From positions 4,171 to 9,916 of the forward strand of contig JAAFHG010000106.1 in NCBI GenBank assembly GCA_013297585.1: a DNA stretch of 5,746 nt. Reading direction: 5' to 3'. Position 1 is the stretch's first letter, and each line of letters opens with the position of its first letter. Source of the DNA: Chitinophagales bacterium. GTDB lineage: Bacteria > Bacteroidota > Bacteroidia > Chitinophagales > Chitinophagaceae. Made by a program: the position numbers and the translations under genes. The notes beneath the pieces were generated by a model. It was not told the DNA's origin, did not search any database, and was given only the letters and a program-made list of their open reading frames with translations. This document shows, piece after piece, positions 5,684 to 5,746 of this stretch.

Positions 5684-5746
5684 ATGACAGCATATCCTTT
5701 TTACCAAGTTAACGCTTTTACAAACGCAATATTTGGTGGTAACCCT
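5684..5746 (+). CDS. PhzF-family isomerase/epimerase-like protein (N-terminal part, runs off right edge)
   Basis: Only 21 codons are in the window: MTAYPFYQVNAFTNAIFGGN followed by P. The pattern YQVNAFTNAIFGGNP is the characteristic N-terminus of the PhzF family (YQVDAFTDxxFxGNPAAV), cytoplasmic proteins with a diaminopimelate-epimerase-like fold. In phenazine producers PhzF isomerises trans-2,3-dihydro-3-hydroxyanthranilate, but most members of the family are uncharacterised homologues in organisms that make no phenazines, which is probably the case here. The usual Asp of QVDAF is Asn in this copy; the catalytic Glu lies beyond the window. It stands 105 bp after the anti-sigma gene and probably has its own promoter. 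Confidence 0.8.
   Translation, partial: MTAYPFYQVNAFTNAIFGGNP

Overview
The window is AT-rich chromosomal DNA from a member of the Bacteroidota, most likely of the Chitinophagaceae/Sphingobacteria side. The assignment is an inference. It rests on the gene families present (a DUF6089/PorG-like barrel, a DUF6728-like micro-membrane protein, a TIGR02943-like ECF sigma factor), signal peptides ending in ...FAQ or ...SAQ, the lack of Shine-Dalgarno sequences before the starts, and promoter-like TTTG / TAnnTT pairs instead of E. coli type boxes.

Layout. (1) 1-478, minus strand: the N-terminal 159 codons of an exported gamma-glutamyltransferase that runs off the left edge. (2) 610-3117, plus strand, divergent from it: a large exported M14-family zinc carboxypeptidase carrying a degenerate glutamine-amidotransferase-like domain, followed by a strong intrinsic terminator. 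(3) 3118-3628: a 511-bp gene-free gap whose centre (3243-3409) is a 167-bp MITE-like element bounded by 18-bp perfect inverted repeats. (4) 3629-4381, plus: a DUF6089/PorG-like outer-membrane beta-barrel protein. (5) 4388-4567, minus, convergent with the previous gene: a 59-aa one-helix membrane protein, easily missed because of its size. (6) 4754-5317 and 5327-5578, plus: an ECF sigma factor and a small soluble HxxxCxxC anti-sigma-like protein, 9 bp apart and evidently one operon. (7) 5684-5746, plus: the first 21 codons of a PhzF-family isomerase/epimerase-like protein that runs off the right edge.

How they fit together. The divergent GGT and M14 genes both encode exported enzymes acting on peptides or gamma-glutamyl compounds (glutathione-like), which suggests extracytoplasmic peptide salvage. 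The sigma/anti-sigma pair looks like a self-contained cytoplasmic zinc/thiol stress switch; its targets are not visible here, though its own promoter region holds hairpins that could be regulatory. The remaining genes look like ordinary housekeeping or envelope functions. I see no CRISPR array, tRNA, rRNA, phage or complete IS element. The main accessory signal is the MITE. Nothing in the window amounts to a clearly new multi-gene system.
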